Assembly (NCBI GenBank): GCA_943359415.1
Contig: CALRHQ010000051.1
Span: forward strand, 1-6,461
Reading direction: 5' to 3'
Source of the DNA: Candidatus Peribacteria bacterium
GTDB lineage: Bacteria > Patescibacteriota > Gracilibacteria > UBA1369 > LOWO2-01-FULL-3
Length of the DNA stretch: 6,461 nt
Below, piece by piece: positions 1 to 6,385 of this stretch (position 1 is the stretch's first letter; each line of letters starts with the position of its first letter). The notes under the pieces are model-generated. The model saw nothing but the letters and a program-made list of their open reading frames with translations, did not search any database and was not told where the DNA came from. The translations under genes and the position numbers were made by a program.

Positions 1-755
1 TGTCGAAACTTTCAAAAAAACATGCTGATTTGCATCCGTTTTTGAAAGAAAGAGAAGTGAAGAATGTTTTGGTGTTATTTTTTACCACAGATAAAGGTCT
101 TTGCGGAGGGCTTAATTCAAATCTTTTCAAAAAAGCTGTGCAGACTATAAAGGGTCTTGAAGAGACTTATCCAACTGCTGCGCTTCATTATATTGTTTCC
201 GGAAAGAAAGGAGCCGATTTTTTGCATAGAATGGGTAAACAACTTGATATGGTTTTTCCTGCGTTTACCGCACGTCCGTCTTTCAATGATGCAATGATGG
301 TTTCAAGGCTTGCCGTAAAAGGATTCGAGAAAGGGGAATATGATAAAATCGTAATGATTTATCCTGATTTCCTTTCTGTAATTCAACAAAAACCTGTAAG
401 TCGAACACTTCTTCCGTTCTCTATAGATGTCTTTAAAGAAATGGTTTCTGAAATCGGTCCTAAATTTTCAAAAGTTGTTCCGCCTCATGAAAAAGATATA
501 GAGTATAAGCTTGAGCCGTCACCACAATTTATCTTGGATAATATCGTTCCACAGATGATTAATATGCAAATTTTCCAAGCTATTTTGGAAACAACTGCCA
601 GTGAATTTGCGGCAAGAATGGTTGCGATGCAAAATGCGACAGGTGCGGCGGATGATTTACTTTCAAGCTTGATTTTGACTTATAATAGAGCACGCCAATC
701 TGCAATCACCGCTGAAATATCGGAAATTACATCGAGTTGTGCTGCAATCTCTTAA
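1..755 (+). CDS. atpG: ATP synthase F1 gamma subunit, 5'-truncated by the window edge
   Basis: This is the central rotor shaft of F1, which turns inside the alpha3beta3 ring and couples it to the FO c-ring on the cytoplasmic face of the membrane. The frame is already open at base 3, and 250 residues are visible. The TTG at 30 is an internal Leu codon rather than the start, because the codons before it continue family-like sequence. The diagnostic motif TTDKGLCGGLNSN lies about 28-40 residues into the visible part. The C-terminal rotor helix carries the conserved TYNRARQSAIT followed by EISEI. Gamma is normally about 285-295 residues, so roughly 45-50 N-terminal residues, the first coiled-coil helix, lie left of the window. 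The stop is TAA, followed by a 33-nt gap to atpD. The gene is intact where visible, and its identity is certain from motifs and context. Confidence 0.97.
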   Translation, partial: SKLSKKHADLHPFLKEREVKNVLVLFFTTDKGLCGGLNSNLFKKAVQTIKGLEETYPTAALHYIVSGKKGADFLHRMGKQLDMVFPAFTARPSFNDAMMVSRLAVKGFEKGEYDKIVMIYPDFLSVIQQKPVSRTLLPFSIDVFKEMVSEIGPKFSKVVPPHEKDIEYKLEPSPQFILDNIVPQMINMQIFQAILETTASEFAARMVAMQNATGAADDLLSSLILTYNRARQSAITAEISEITSSCAAIS

Positions 756-779
756 ATATAAACTTAAATCCAATTAACT

Positions 780-791
780 TAAAAAAATATG
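780..791 (+). promoter_or_regulatory. A-rich, SD-less translation start of atpD
   Basis: The start region reads T, seven A, T, then ATG. There is no Shine-Dalgarno-like purine motif within 20 nt. The identical 12-mer precedes and includes the atpC start. A-rich leaders can replace SD pairing in some bacteria, for example Bacteroidetes; that role here is inference. Confidence 0.35.
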
Positions 792-2153
792 TCTGGAAAA
801 GTAACAAAAATTATCGGGGCCGTAGTAGATTGTTCATTTGAAGGTGAGGCATTACCAAATATTTATGATGCTTTGGAAGTTATGATCGGGGAAGATAAAC
901 TTGTTCTTGAAACACAACAACATCTTGGTGGAAATGAAGTGAGAACTGTTGCCATGGGGACTACAGACGGTCTTCAAAGACATTCGGAAGTAGTGGCTAC
1001 AGGAGCGCCAATCACTGTTCCTGTTGGAAGAGAAACACTTGGAAGAATGTGTGATGCGCTTGGAAATCCTCTTGATGACAAAGAACCACCAAAATCAAAG
1101 AAAAAATATCCTATTCACAGGCCTGCTCCAAAATTTGAAGATCAATCTACAAAAACTGAAGTTCTTGAGACAGGAATTAAAGTTATTGATTTGATTTGTC
1201 CTATTGTAAAAGGAGGAAAGGTCGGACTTTTCGGAGGAGCCGGAGTTGGCAAGACTGTTATTATTCAGGAGTTGATTCGTAATATTGCTCAGGAACATGG
1301 AGGATTTTCTGTGTTTGCCGGAGTAGGAGAAAGATCTCGTGAAGGAAATGATCTTTACTACGAAATGAAGGAAAGTGGAGTTTTGGAAAAGACTTCTTTG
1401 GTGTTTGGACAAATGAACGAACCACCAGGAGTTCGTCAGAGAGTTGGTCTAACAGGTGTTACAATGGCCGAATATTTCCGTGATGAGGAGGGACAAGATG
1501 TTCTACTTTTCATTGATAATATTTTCCGTTTCACTCAGGCCGGATCAGAGGTTTCAGCGCTGCTTGGACGTATTCCATCGGCTGTAGGTTACCAACCAAC
1601 ACTTGCTACTGAAATGGGAGCGTTGCAAGAACGTATTACATCTACAAAAAAAGGATCTATCACCTCTATTCAGGCGGTTTACGTTCCTGCTGATGATCTT
1701 ACAGATCCAGCTCCTGCTACAACTTTCGGACATTTGGATTCGACTGTAGTTTTGAATAGAGCTTTGACTGAGCTTGGTATTTACCCTGCTGTTGATCCTC
1801 TAGATTCAACTTCTACAATTCTTGATCCAAATATCGTGGGAGAAGAGCACTACCAAGTCACTTCCGGTGTTCAAAAAATTCTTCAAAGATATAAGGATTT
1901 GCAAGATATCATTGCGATTCTTGGTATGGAAGAGCTTTCTGAAGAGGATAAATTGACCGTTAAGAGAGCTAGAAAGATCCAAAAATTCTTATCACAACCT
2001 TTCTTCGTTGCTGAACAATTTACAGGGCGTCCAGGTAAATATGTGACTCTTAAAGAAACTGTTCGTGGATTTAAGGAAATCTTGGAAGGAAAACATGATG
2101 ATAAAGATGAACAATCTTTCTACATGATTGGTGGAATTGATGAAGTAAAATAA
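789..2153 (+). CDS. atpD: ATP synthase F1 beta subunit (catalytic)
   Basis: This subunit carries the three catalytic nucleotide sites of F1 (EC 7.1.2.2). It is complete at 454 residues, within the family's usual 455-480. An N-terminal beta-barrel (about 1-75) starts GKVTKIIGAVVD, which fixes the ATG at 789. The P-loop GGAGVGKT is at 149-156 with catalytic Lys155. The GERSREGND motif at 180-188 supplies the catalytic Glu181 and Arg182. Walker B is at 237-243 (DVLLFID), and SALLGRIPSAVGYQP follows. The F1 signature PAVDPLDSTS is at 333-342, with adenine-stacking Tyr332 just before it. The lever motif, canonically DELSEED, reads EELSEED at 381-387, a conservative Asp-to-Glu change. DSTST replaces DSTSR, as in chloroplast beta. 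The gene lies 6 nt upstream of atpC, clearly co-transcribed. No key residue is missing. Confidence 0.99.
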   Translation: MSGKVTKIIGAVVDCSFEGEALPNIYDALEVMIGEDKLVLETQQHLGGNEVRTVAMGTTDGLQRHSEVVATGAPITVPVGRETLGRMCDALGNPLDDKEPPKSKKKYPIHRPAPKFEDQSTKTEVLETGIKVIDLICPIVKGGKVGLFGGAGVGKTVIIQELIRNIAQEHGGFSVFAGVGERSREGNDLYYEMKESGVLEKTSLVFGQMNEPPGVRQRVGLTGVTMAEYFRDEEGQDVLLFIDNIFRFTQAGSEVSALLGRIPSAVGYQPTLATEMGALQERITSTKKGSITSIQAVYVPADDLTDPAPATTFGHLDSTVVLNRALTELGIYPAVDPLDSTSTILDPNIVGEEHYQVTSGVQKILQRYKDLQDIIAILGMEELSEEDKLTVKRARKIQKFLSQPFFVAEQFTGRPGKYVTLKETVRGFKEILEGKHDDKDEQSFYMIGGIDEVK

Positions 2154-2162
2154 AAAAATATG
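2151..2162 (+). promoter_or_regulatory. A-rich, SD-less translation start of atpC overlapping the atpD stop
   Basis: The TAA stop of atpD opens the same 12-mer (T, seven A, T, ATG) seen at the atpD start. There is no SD motif, and the 6-nt gap suits translational coupling with atpD. The shared element is seen directly; its function is inferred. Confidence 0.35.
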
Positions 2163-2594
2163 AAAGAAATAAGATTAAAAATAGTTACACCTGAAAAAAT
2201 TCTTTATGAAGGAATGGTGGAGTCTGTATCTTTTCCGACTACGGAAGGGGAGATAACTGTTTTGCCTCATCATATTCCTATCATTTCGGCTGTTAAGGCT
2301 GGTGAACTTAAGATGAAAGTTTCAGGAAAAGAAGAATTTTTTCATGTCACGAAAGGAGTTTTGGAAGTTGATGGAAACATGATTACTTTACTTACGGATT
2401 CAGCGGAAAGGTCACTTGAAATTGATGAAAAGAGGGCTCAAGAAGCGCATGAAAGAGCTAAGCAAATTATGTCTGAGAAGAGAACTGACGTAGAATCTTA
2501 TGCAGAGGCTGTTGCGCAGCTTGAGAGAGCTCTGTCTAGGCTTAAAGTTGTTAGAAAGAGGAGAAGCGGAGGACGATCACCATTTAACAAATAG
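2160..2594 (+). CDS. atpC: ATP synthase F1 epsilon subunit
   Basis: Epsilon joins gamma to the c-ring and inhibits ATP hydrolysis by raising its C-terminal helices. At 144 residues the gene has normal length. The N-terminal beta-sandwich (about 1-85) opens with IRLKIVTPEKILYEG and contains PTTEGEITVLPHHIP, both typical. The C-terminal helical hairpin spans about 88-130. IDEKRA at 88-93 matches the I/L-D-x-x-R-A pattern known from ATP-binding epsilon subunits such as that of Bacillus PS3. Whether ATP is bound here is inference. The protein ends in a basic tail (131-144, with KRR and R139) beyond the usual hairpin. The stop is TAG, 5 nt before the next gene. Its position directly after beta is the standard order. 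Confidence 0.97.
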   Translation: MKEIRLKIVTPEKILYEGMVESVSFPTTEGEITVLPHHIPIISAVKAGELKMKVSGKEEFFHVTKGVLEVDGNMITLLTDSAERSLEIDEKRAQEAHERAKQIMSEKRTDVESYAEAVAQLERALSRLKVVRKRRSGGRSPFNK

Positions 2595-2599
2595 ATGTA

Positions 2600-2860
2600 A
2601 TGCCTAAAAATCCTGAGGATGTTAAAAAACAAGATGCGAAGATGTGGTCAGCGTATGGCCTCGCATTAAGCCTAGGATTTATGATTGTAATGCCGATATT
2701 GTTATTTGGAGGAGGAGGAGTGTTGCTTGATAAATATTTTAATAGTTTCCCGATATTTATCTTCGTAGGGTTTATCCTATCGATGGTTGCGGCACTTGGG
2801 ATCGTGTATGTTAAGACAAAAGATATAGTTGTTATGGGGAAACCACCTAAGAAAAAATAA
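2600..2860 (+). CDS. atpZ: AtpZ/AtpI-like FO accessory membrane protein
   Basis: This small integral membrane protein has 86 residues. Two membrane segments are visible, at about 17-43 and 50-71, separated by the family-like turn GGGGVLLDKYFNSFP (37-51). Both ends are Lys-rich (PKNPEDVKKQDAK at the start, KPPKKK at the end). The Gly-rich exit of helix 1, the LLDK motif and the Pro-initiated second helix match the AtpZ/AtpI group (ATPase_gene1). Such proteins have been linked to c-ring assembly and to Mg2+/Ca2+ supply for the ATP synthase. The gene sits immediately before atpB, as is usual for the family, but here after epsilon rather than at the operon head. The symbol is tentative, since AtpI and AtpZ are hard to separate by eye. 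No SD motif is seen near the start. Confidence 0.8.
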   Translation: MPKNPEDVKKQDAKMWSAYGLALSLGFMIVMPILLFGGGGVLLDKYFNSFPIFIFVGFILSMVAALGIVYVKTKDIVVMGKPPKKK

Positions 2861-2875
2861 TATAATTTAAGGAAA

Positions 2876-3634
2876 ATGGCTCAGTTTATACCACCAACAT
2901 TAGCTTCAGAACCTGTCTTCCACATCGGAAGCTTTGCTGTCCGAAACACACATATTACCTCTGTTTTGACGCTTTGTGTGCTTTTGGCGATTGCACTTGT
3001 TTTGAGAAATAAAAAATATCAGCTTGTGCCTGGTGGATTTCAAAATTTCTTTGAGATTGTGATAGGTGGACTTTTTAATTTCTTTGATCAAATTGTTGGA
3101 GACAGAGAAAAAACGAAGAGGTTTTTCCCTCTTGTTACTACTATATTTTTGTATGTTATTATTTCAAATTGGATGGGACTTCTTCCTGGATTTGGAAGTA
3201 TTGGTCTTTGGGAAACTCATGACGGGCACGAAATTCTTGTTCCGATTTTGAGATCGACATTTGCAGATGTAAATATGACTTTTGCTTTAGCTTTGATCTC
3301 AGTTACTGCATGTCAGATTTTTGGCTTTTCTATGCTTGGATTTAAAGGGTATGGTGGAAAGTTTTTCATCAATCCGTTGAAAAATCCTGTAGGATGTTTT
3401 GTTGGATTGCTTGAGCTTATGTCTGAGGTTTCAAAAATGATTTCATTCTCTTTCCGTCTTTTTGGTAATGTCTTCGCTGGAGAGGTTTTATTGCTTGTAA
3501 TAACCTTCTTGGTTCCATATGCAGCTCCATTGCCATTCTATGGTCTTGAGATCTTCGTAGGCTTTATACAGGCGCTTGTGTTTGGATTCTTGACGTTGGT
3601 GTTCTTGAAGATCGCGACAACAAGTCATCACTAA
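2876..3634 (+). CDS. atpB: ATP synthase FO subunit a
   Basis: Subunit a is the membrane stator that provides the two ion half-channels against the c-ring. It is complete at 252 residues, typical for the family. Hydrophobic segments lie near 27-43, 87-106, 134-155, 171-213 (a long hairpin) and 220-246. The essential arginine is Arg194 in SFSFRLFGNVFAGE, equivalent to E. coli Arg210. Glu203 matches E. coli Glu219, and Gln232 in FIQALVF matches Gln252. Glu225 stands at the position of E. coli His245, a common variant. SNWMGLLPGFGSIG (97-110) and ADVNMTFALAL (130-140) are further family blocks. The AAGGA before the ATG is only 2 nt away, too close for a normal SD. The c-subunit gene, usually next, is absent; rlmN follows after 3 nt. 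The coupling ion cannot be read from this subunit. Confidence 0.97.
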   Translation: MAQFIPPTLASEPVFHIGSFAVRNTHITSVLTLCVLLAIALVLRNKKYQLVPGGFQNFFEIVIGGLFNFFDQIVGDREKTKRFFPLVTTIFLYVIISNWMGLLPGFGSIGLWETHDGHEILVPILRSTFADVNMTFALALISVTACQIFGFSMLGFKGYGGKFFINPLKNPVGCFVGLLELMSEVSKMISFSFRLFGNVFAGEVLLLVITFLVPYAAPLPFYGLEIFVGFIQALVFGFLTLVFLKIATTSHH

Positions 3635-3637
3635 TAT

Positions 3638-4648
3638 ATGGATTTAGAAAAATTAAAAGAAGTTTTAGAAGGTATGCCTGCCTTTAGGGAAAAACAGGTT
3701 AAGCAATTTCTTTTTAAAAATTTTGTTGAAGATTTCGACGAGATGCTTTCTTTGCCGAAGGATTTACGCGAGAAACTAAAGGAAAAGTGTTCTTTAGAAA
3801 TTACTGCTGAAGTATTTATTTCCGAGAATGGAGATACTGTGAAGGTTTTGATTTCTCTTACTGATGGTGCGAGGATTGAAGCTGTTTTGATGAGACATGA
3901 AGATGGAAGAAATACTGCTTGTATCTCGTGTCAGGTTGGATGCCCTATGGGATGTACTTTTTGTGCGACAGGAAAAATGGGTGTGACAAGAAATCTGACT
4001 CTTTTTGAAATTTTGGAACAAGTTTTATTCTTTTCGAGATATTTGAAAAAAGAGGGTGCTGTCGTCACGAACGTCGTTTTTATGGGAATGGGTGAGCCGA
4101 TGTTGAATTATGATAATGTAATGGGTTTTGTGAGAATATTGAATGATAAAAATTATTTTAACATGGGTGCCAGACATATTTCTATATCAACTTGTGGGCT
4201 TATCGAAGGGATAAAACGTCTTGCGGAGGAAAAACTTCAAGTTAATTTAGCGATAAGTTTGCATTCTCCTACTGACGAAAAACGAGGACGTTTGATGCCT
4301 GTGAATGCAAAATATCCTTTGGCTATTTTGATGGAAACTTTGAATGATTATTATGAAAAAGTCGGACGGAAAATAATGGTTGAATATTTGATGCTTGATG
4401 GAGTAAATGATACGGATGAAGACGTAGAAGGTTTGCATAAACTTCTTTCGAAAGAGAGATTTTTCATCAATCTTATCATGTATAATCCTACCGGAATGTT
4501 CAGTCCTTCTCTTGGTTGGAATGTAAAAAGATTCAAAGATAATTTAGAAAAAAAGGGTTTCACTGTAACTCAAAGATATCGCTATGGTAGGGGAATAAAG
4601 GCTGCCTGTGGTCAGCTTGCGATTGAGAAGAAAAAATGTGAATGTTAG
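3638..4648 (+). CDS. rlmN: RlmN: 23S rRNA (adenine2503-C2)-methyltransferase
   Basis: This radical-SAM enzyme methylates C2 of A2503 in 23S rRNA, and of A37 in some tRNAs (EC 2.1.1.192), in the cytosol. It has 336 residues, slightly short but within the family range. The CX3CX2C cluster is Cys102, Cys106 and Cys109 in GCPMGCTFC. Cys95, seven residues before it, aligns with E. coli Cys118. Cys324 in KAACGQLA aligns with the methyl-carrying Cys355. Glu81 probably corresponds to E. coli Glu105. The SAM-contact motif FMGMGEPMLNYDNV is at 148-161. An N-terminal helical domain (1-55) precedes the radical-SAM barrel. Retention of both mechanistic cysteines and general conservation favour RlmN over resistance-type Cfr. 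The gene starts 3 nt after atpB, implying co-transcription. It ends with an unusual extra C-E-C. The stop is TAG, followed 17 nt later by a terminator. Confidence 0.96.
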   Translation: MDLEKLKEVLEGMPAFREKQVKQFLFKNFVEDFDEMLSLPKDLREKLKEKCSLEITAEVFISENGDTVKVLISLTDGARIEAVLMRHEDGRNTACISCQVGCPMGCTFCATGKMGVTRNLTLFEILEQVLFFSRYLKKEGAVVTNVVFMGMGEPMLNYDNVMGFVRILNDKNYFNMGARHISISTCGLIEGIKRLAEEKLQVNLAISLHSPTDEKRGRLMPVNAKYPLAILMETLNDYYEKVGRKIMVEYLMLDGVNDTDEDVEGLHKLLSKERFFINLIMYNPTGMFSPSLGWNVKRFKDNLEKKGFTVTQRYRYGRGIKAACGQLAIEKKKCEC

Positions 4649-4665
4649 AGTCGTGATTCGCAACT

Positions 4666-4697
4666 AAAAAATGCCATAATCGTTACGGCATTTTTTT
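4666..4697. terminator. Putative bidirectional intrinsic terminator between convergent genes
   Basis: Six A (4666-4671) and TGCC face GGCA and seven T (4691-4697) across the loop TCG, giving a stem of about 8 bp that the A/T tracts can extend. On the + strand one position is an A-C mismatch (4676/4686). On the minus-strand transcript the same position is a U-G wobble, so the hairpin is slightly better there. It starts 17 nt after the rlmN stop and lies 27 nt beyond the stop of the small minus-strand gene, so it could serve both. Confidence 0.8.
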
Positions 4698-4724
4698 AAG
4701 CATTTGTTTTGCTTCGAAATGTTA

Positions 4725-4904
4725 TTACTGTGCAGCTTCTTCTGTTGGTGTTTCTTCAGCAGCAGCTTCCTCTCCTTTGTGGCTACCATCTTCGCAATTG
4801 CATTCTGCAAGTGGGTGATTGTGTAGTGAGCAAGATTCAGCTCCGCATGATACTGGTGTTTCTGAAATTCCATTACATTCTCCTTTGCAAGTATAGTGTG
4901 TCAT
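4725..4904 (-). CDS. Small Cys/His-rich putative metal-binding protein
   Basis: This 59-residue protein is unnamed by me. The translation begins MTHYTCKGEC. Cysteines lie at 6, 10, 20, 25, 35 and 37, and histidines at 3, 28, 30 and 42, giving C-x3-C-x9-C-x4-C-x2-H-x-H-x4-C-x-C-x4-H. That density suggests a zinc or other metal site, or less likely an iron-sulfur site. Residues 45-59 form a low-complexity acidic tail of Glu, Ala, Thr and Pro. The first in-frame ATG follows an in-frame TAA 21 nt upstream, and no SD is present. The frame ends in TAA shortly before the terminator. The longer frames on this stretch in other registers (4664-4873 minus, 4709-4906 plus) lack such organisation and look like shadows. 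I have an unverified impression of similar small proteins in CPR genomes. It lies 75 nt downstream of pfp on the same strand. No function is assigned. Confidence 0.8.
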   Translation of the reverse strand: MTHYTCKGECNGISETPVSCGAESCSLHNHPLAECNCEDGSHKGEEAAAEETPTEEAAQ

Positions 4905-4936
4905 GATTTTTGGGTCATTAAATAATTAGCTGGCTG

Positions 4937-4965
4937 ATAGTAACTTGAAACTATATGCTTTGCAA
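4937..4965 (-). promoter_or_regulatory. Weak candidate promoter for the small Cys-rich gene
   Basis: Read on the minus strand, TTGCAA (4965-4960) and TACTAT (4942-4937) are separated by exactly 17 nt, and each matches four of six consensus bases. The predicted start lies about 25 nt before the ATG at 4904. In an AT-rich gap this could be chance, and read-through from pfp is the alternative, since no clear terminator follows pfp. Confidence 0.3.
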
Positions 4966-4979
4966 GCAATAGACCTGTT

Positions 4980-6326
4980 TTACCAAAAAACGCCGTTTTC
5001 TCTTAACATTTCGTCATTGTATAGATCTGAGTTATTTAGTGTGTTTTTGTTGCTTACATCGATGAGTGGAACGATAGTCGGTTCTTCTTTTTCCGCATCT
5101 GCTCCTTCAAAATAGACTACTGCATGTCCTCCTGTGATACCTTCGTTTATTAGTTTTGCCATTTGTTTTCCGATTTTTTCTCCCATTATTGTGTCATATT
5201 TTGTTGGAGTTGCGCCACGTGCTGTGTAATTTTCGAGAAGTTCATTTACTTTGTTTATACCTGCAAATTTTTGAATCGCTGATATTATTACATGACGAAT
5301 TCCTGATAAATTTGCGATATTCCCGAATGAATCAATGCTTTGATTTTCGCTTTTTTGTGCAGTTTCTTCTAAGTCTGTTGGTATGAATCCTTCTGCTACT
5401 GCAACAACACAAAATCCTTCGCGTTCTTTTGTTTTTTTAACTTCTTCCGCGATTTTTTTTAGTGAAGTTGGTTTTTCCGGAACTAAAATCAATATTCCAT
5501 CACGAAATTCTTCTATTTTTCTTTTTTCTTCTTTTGGCAAATCTGTGAAATTTATCGGAAATTTTCTCGTAGCTTCAAATGGTAATTTACCTGATTTCCT
5601 GCCGAAGAATTCGACTACATGTGTTTGATCGTGTGTGTATGCATTTTGTACTATTGCCCAAAAATCTTCCTGATATCTTTTCATGGCTGTTCTGAATCCA
5701 AGCATTTGTGCTGGTTTTCCCTCTATGCAGCCATCTCCGTCTATGCTCTTGAAAGTTCCGACGACTGTTTTTTCGGAAAATGCTTCTGCAATTGCGGCCA
5801 GTAATCCTAGGTGATCATCTCCGCCTGTTCCGTAAACAAAATTGTATGGAGATATATTTGCTTTTGTATTTTCTGGATTGTCTTTTATGGCGTTTATTCG
5901 TGCTGATTTGAGTGGAGTAGAGGATTGGCCTGAGAAATCTTTTGCAAGTAATTGATCGATTATTATCAGTTGATCTTCGAATTTTTCTGGGTCTGTTACA
6001 AGTCCTGCTCCTGCATTTTTTATGCCGAGCATTGTGAATTTTGGATCTAGATTTAGGCCAAGTGAAGACAATAAATCTGCGATTCCAGCGCAATCTCCAC
6101 CGCCTGTTAAGCCTATTCCACAAGCGTTTTTATCTAATGATTCGAAAATTTCTGTGCGTGATTTTTTTGTAAAAGTTTTATTTTCTAAACCTTTCTCAAT
6201 GTCTTCTGTCGTTATCCCTTCTTTTGTAATAACTCTTATAAGGCTTGCGCTAGGTCTTTGTACGATATGTTTTAAAAATTCTGGTGAATTTTCTCCTATA
6301 TAGATTTCTTCAATTTTTTTAGCCAT
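4980..6326 (-). CDS. pfp: 6-phosphofructokinase family, predicted pyrophosphate-dependent
   Basis: The predicted reaction is reversible phosphorylation of fructose 6-phosphate by PPi (EC 2.7.1.90) in cytosolic glycolysis/gluconeogenesis. The protein has 448 residues. About 70 N-terminal residues precede the first nucleotide-binding loop GGGDCAG (75-81), where family members usually have GGDxPG. STPLKSAR ends in Arg143, the Arg72 equivalent of E. coli PfkA. GTGGDD (166-171) has Asp where ATP-dependent enzymes have Gly, the classic PPi discriminator. The catalytic loop is KSIDGD (193-198) in place of KTIDND, keeping both Asp residues. FGRKSG (241-246) matches the MGR motif, and VPE (282-284), VAEGF (310-314) and ARGATPTKYD (369-378) match later substrate motifs. 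The ATG at 6326 has an A-rich leader without SD and a good promoter upstream. The stop is TAA. Family is certain; phosphoryl donor is inferred. Confidence 0.9.
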   Translation of the reverse strand: MAKKIEEIYIGENSPEFLKHIVQRPSASLIRVITKEGITTEDIEKGLENKTFTKKSRTEIFESLDKNACGIGLTGGGDCAGIADLLSSLGLNLDPKFTMLGIKNAGAGLVTDPEKFEDQLIIIDQLLAKDFSGQSSTPLKSARINAIKDNPENTKANISPYNFVYGTGGDDHLGLLAAIAEAFSEKTVVGTFKSIDGDGCIEGKPAQMLGFRTAMKRYQEDFWAIVQNAYTHDQTHVVEFFGRKSGKLPFEATRKFPINFTDLPKEEKRKIEEFRDGILILVPEKPTSLKKIAEEVKKTKEREGFCVVAVAEGFIPTDLEETAQKSENQSIDSFGNIANLSGIRHVIISAIQKFAGINKVNELLENYTARGATPTKYDTIMGEKIGKQMAKLINEGITGGHAVVYFEGADAEKEEPTIVPLIDVSNKNTLNNSDLYNDEMLRENGVFW

Positions 6327-6355
6327 ATTATTTTTGTGAGTGATTCTCGGATTGA

Positions 6356-6385
6356 ATTATATCAGAATTGAGCTTAGAATGTGAG
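6356..6385 (-). promoter_or_regulatory. Extended -10 promoter upstream of pfp
   Basis: On the minus strand TGATATAAT (6364-6356) is a consensus TATAAT preceded by the extended TGn element. CTCACA (6385-6380), 18 nt upstream, is a four-of-six -35. The predicted transcription start is near 6349, giving a leader of about 23 nt to the pfp ATG. It is the best sigma70-type promoter in the window. Confidence 0.6.

Noticed and set aside
30..755. TTG at 30 as the start of the gamma gene
   Set aside because: The frame is open to the window edge and the residues before it (SKLSKKHAD) continue the gamma fold; starting here would delete the essential N-terminal rotor helix.
1095..1412. 105-residue antisense ORF inside atpD, and similar antisense ORFs in atpB, rlmN and pfp
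   Set aside because: Each lies wholly within a gene of certain identity on the other strand and has no recognisable domain or start signal.
3638..4648. Cfr-type resistance methyltransferase instead of RlmN
   Set aside because: Housekeeping operon context, the GCPMGCTFC/FMGMGEPMLNYDNV motifs and the overall sequence fit RlmN; nothing suggests a mobile resistance gene, though the two families share catalytic residues.
4664..4873. 69-residue minus-strand ORF
   Set aside because: It overlaps the Cys-rich gene in another frame, runs through the terminator hairpin, and shows only Lys/Gln/His-rich composition without motifs.
4709..4906. 65-residue hydrophobic + strand ORF
   Set aside because: It lies opposite the well-organised Cys/His-rich minus-strand gene and after the terminator; its Leu-rich composition is what an antisense shadow would give.
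4953..4970. Small hairpin (TGCTT/AAGCA) after pfp as a terminator
   Set aside because: The stem is only 5 bp with a 3-nt loop and no following U-run on the minus strand.
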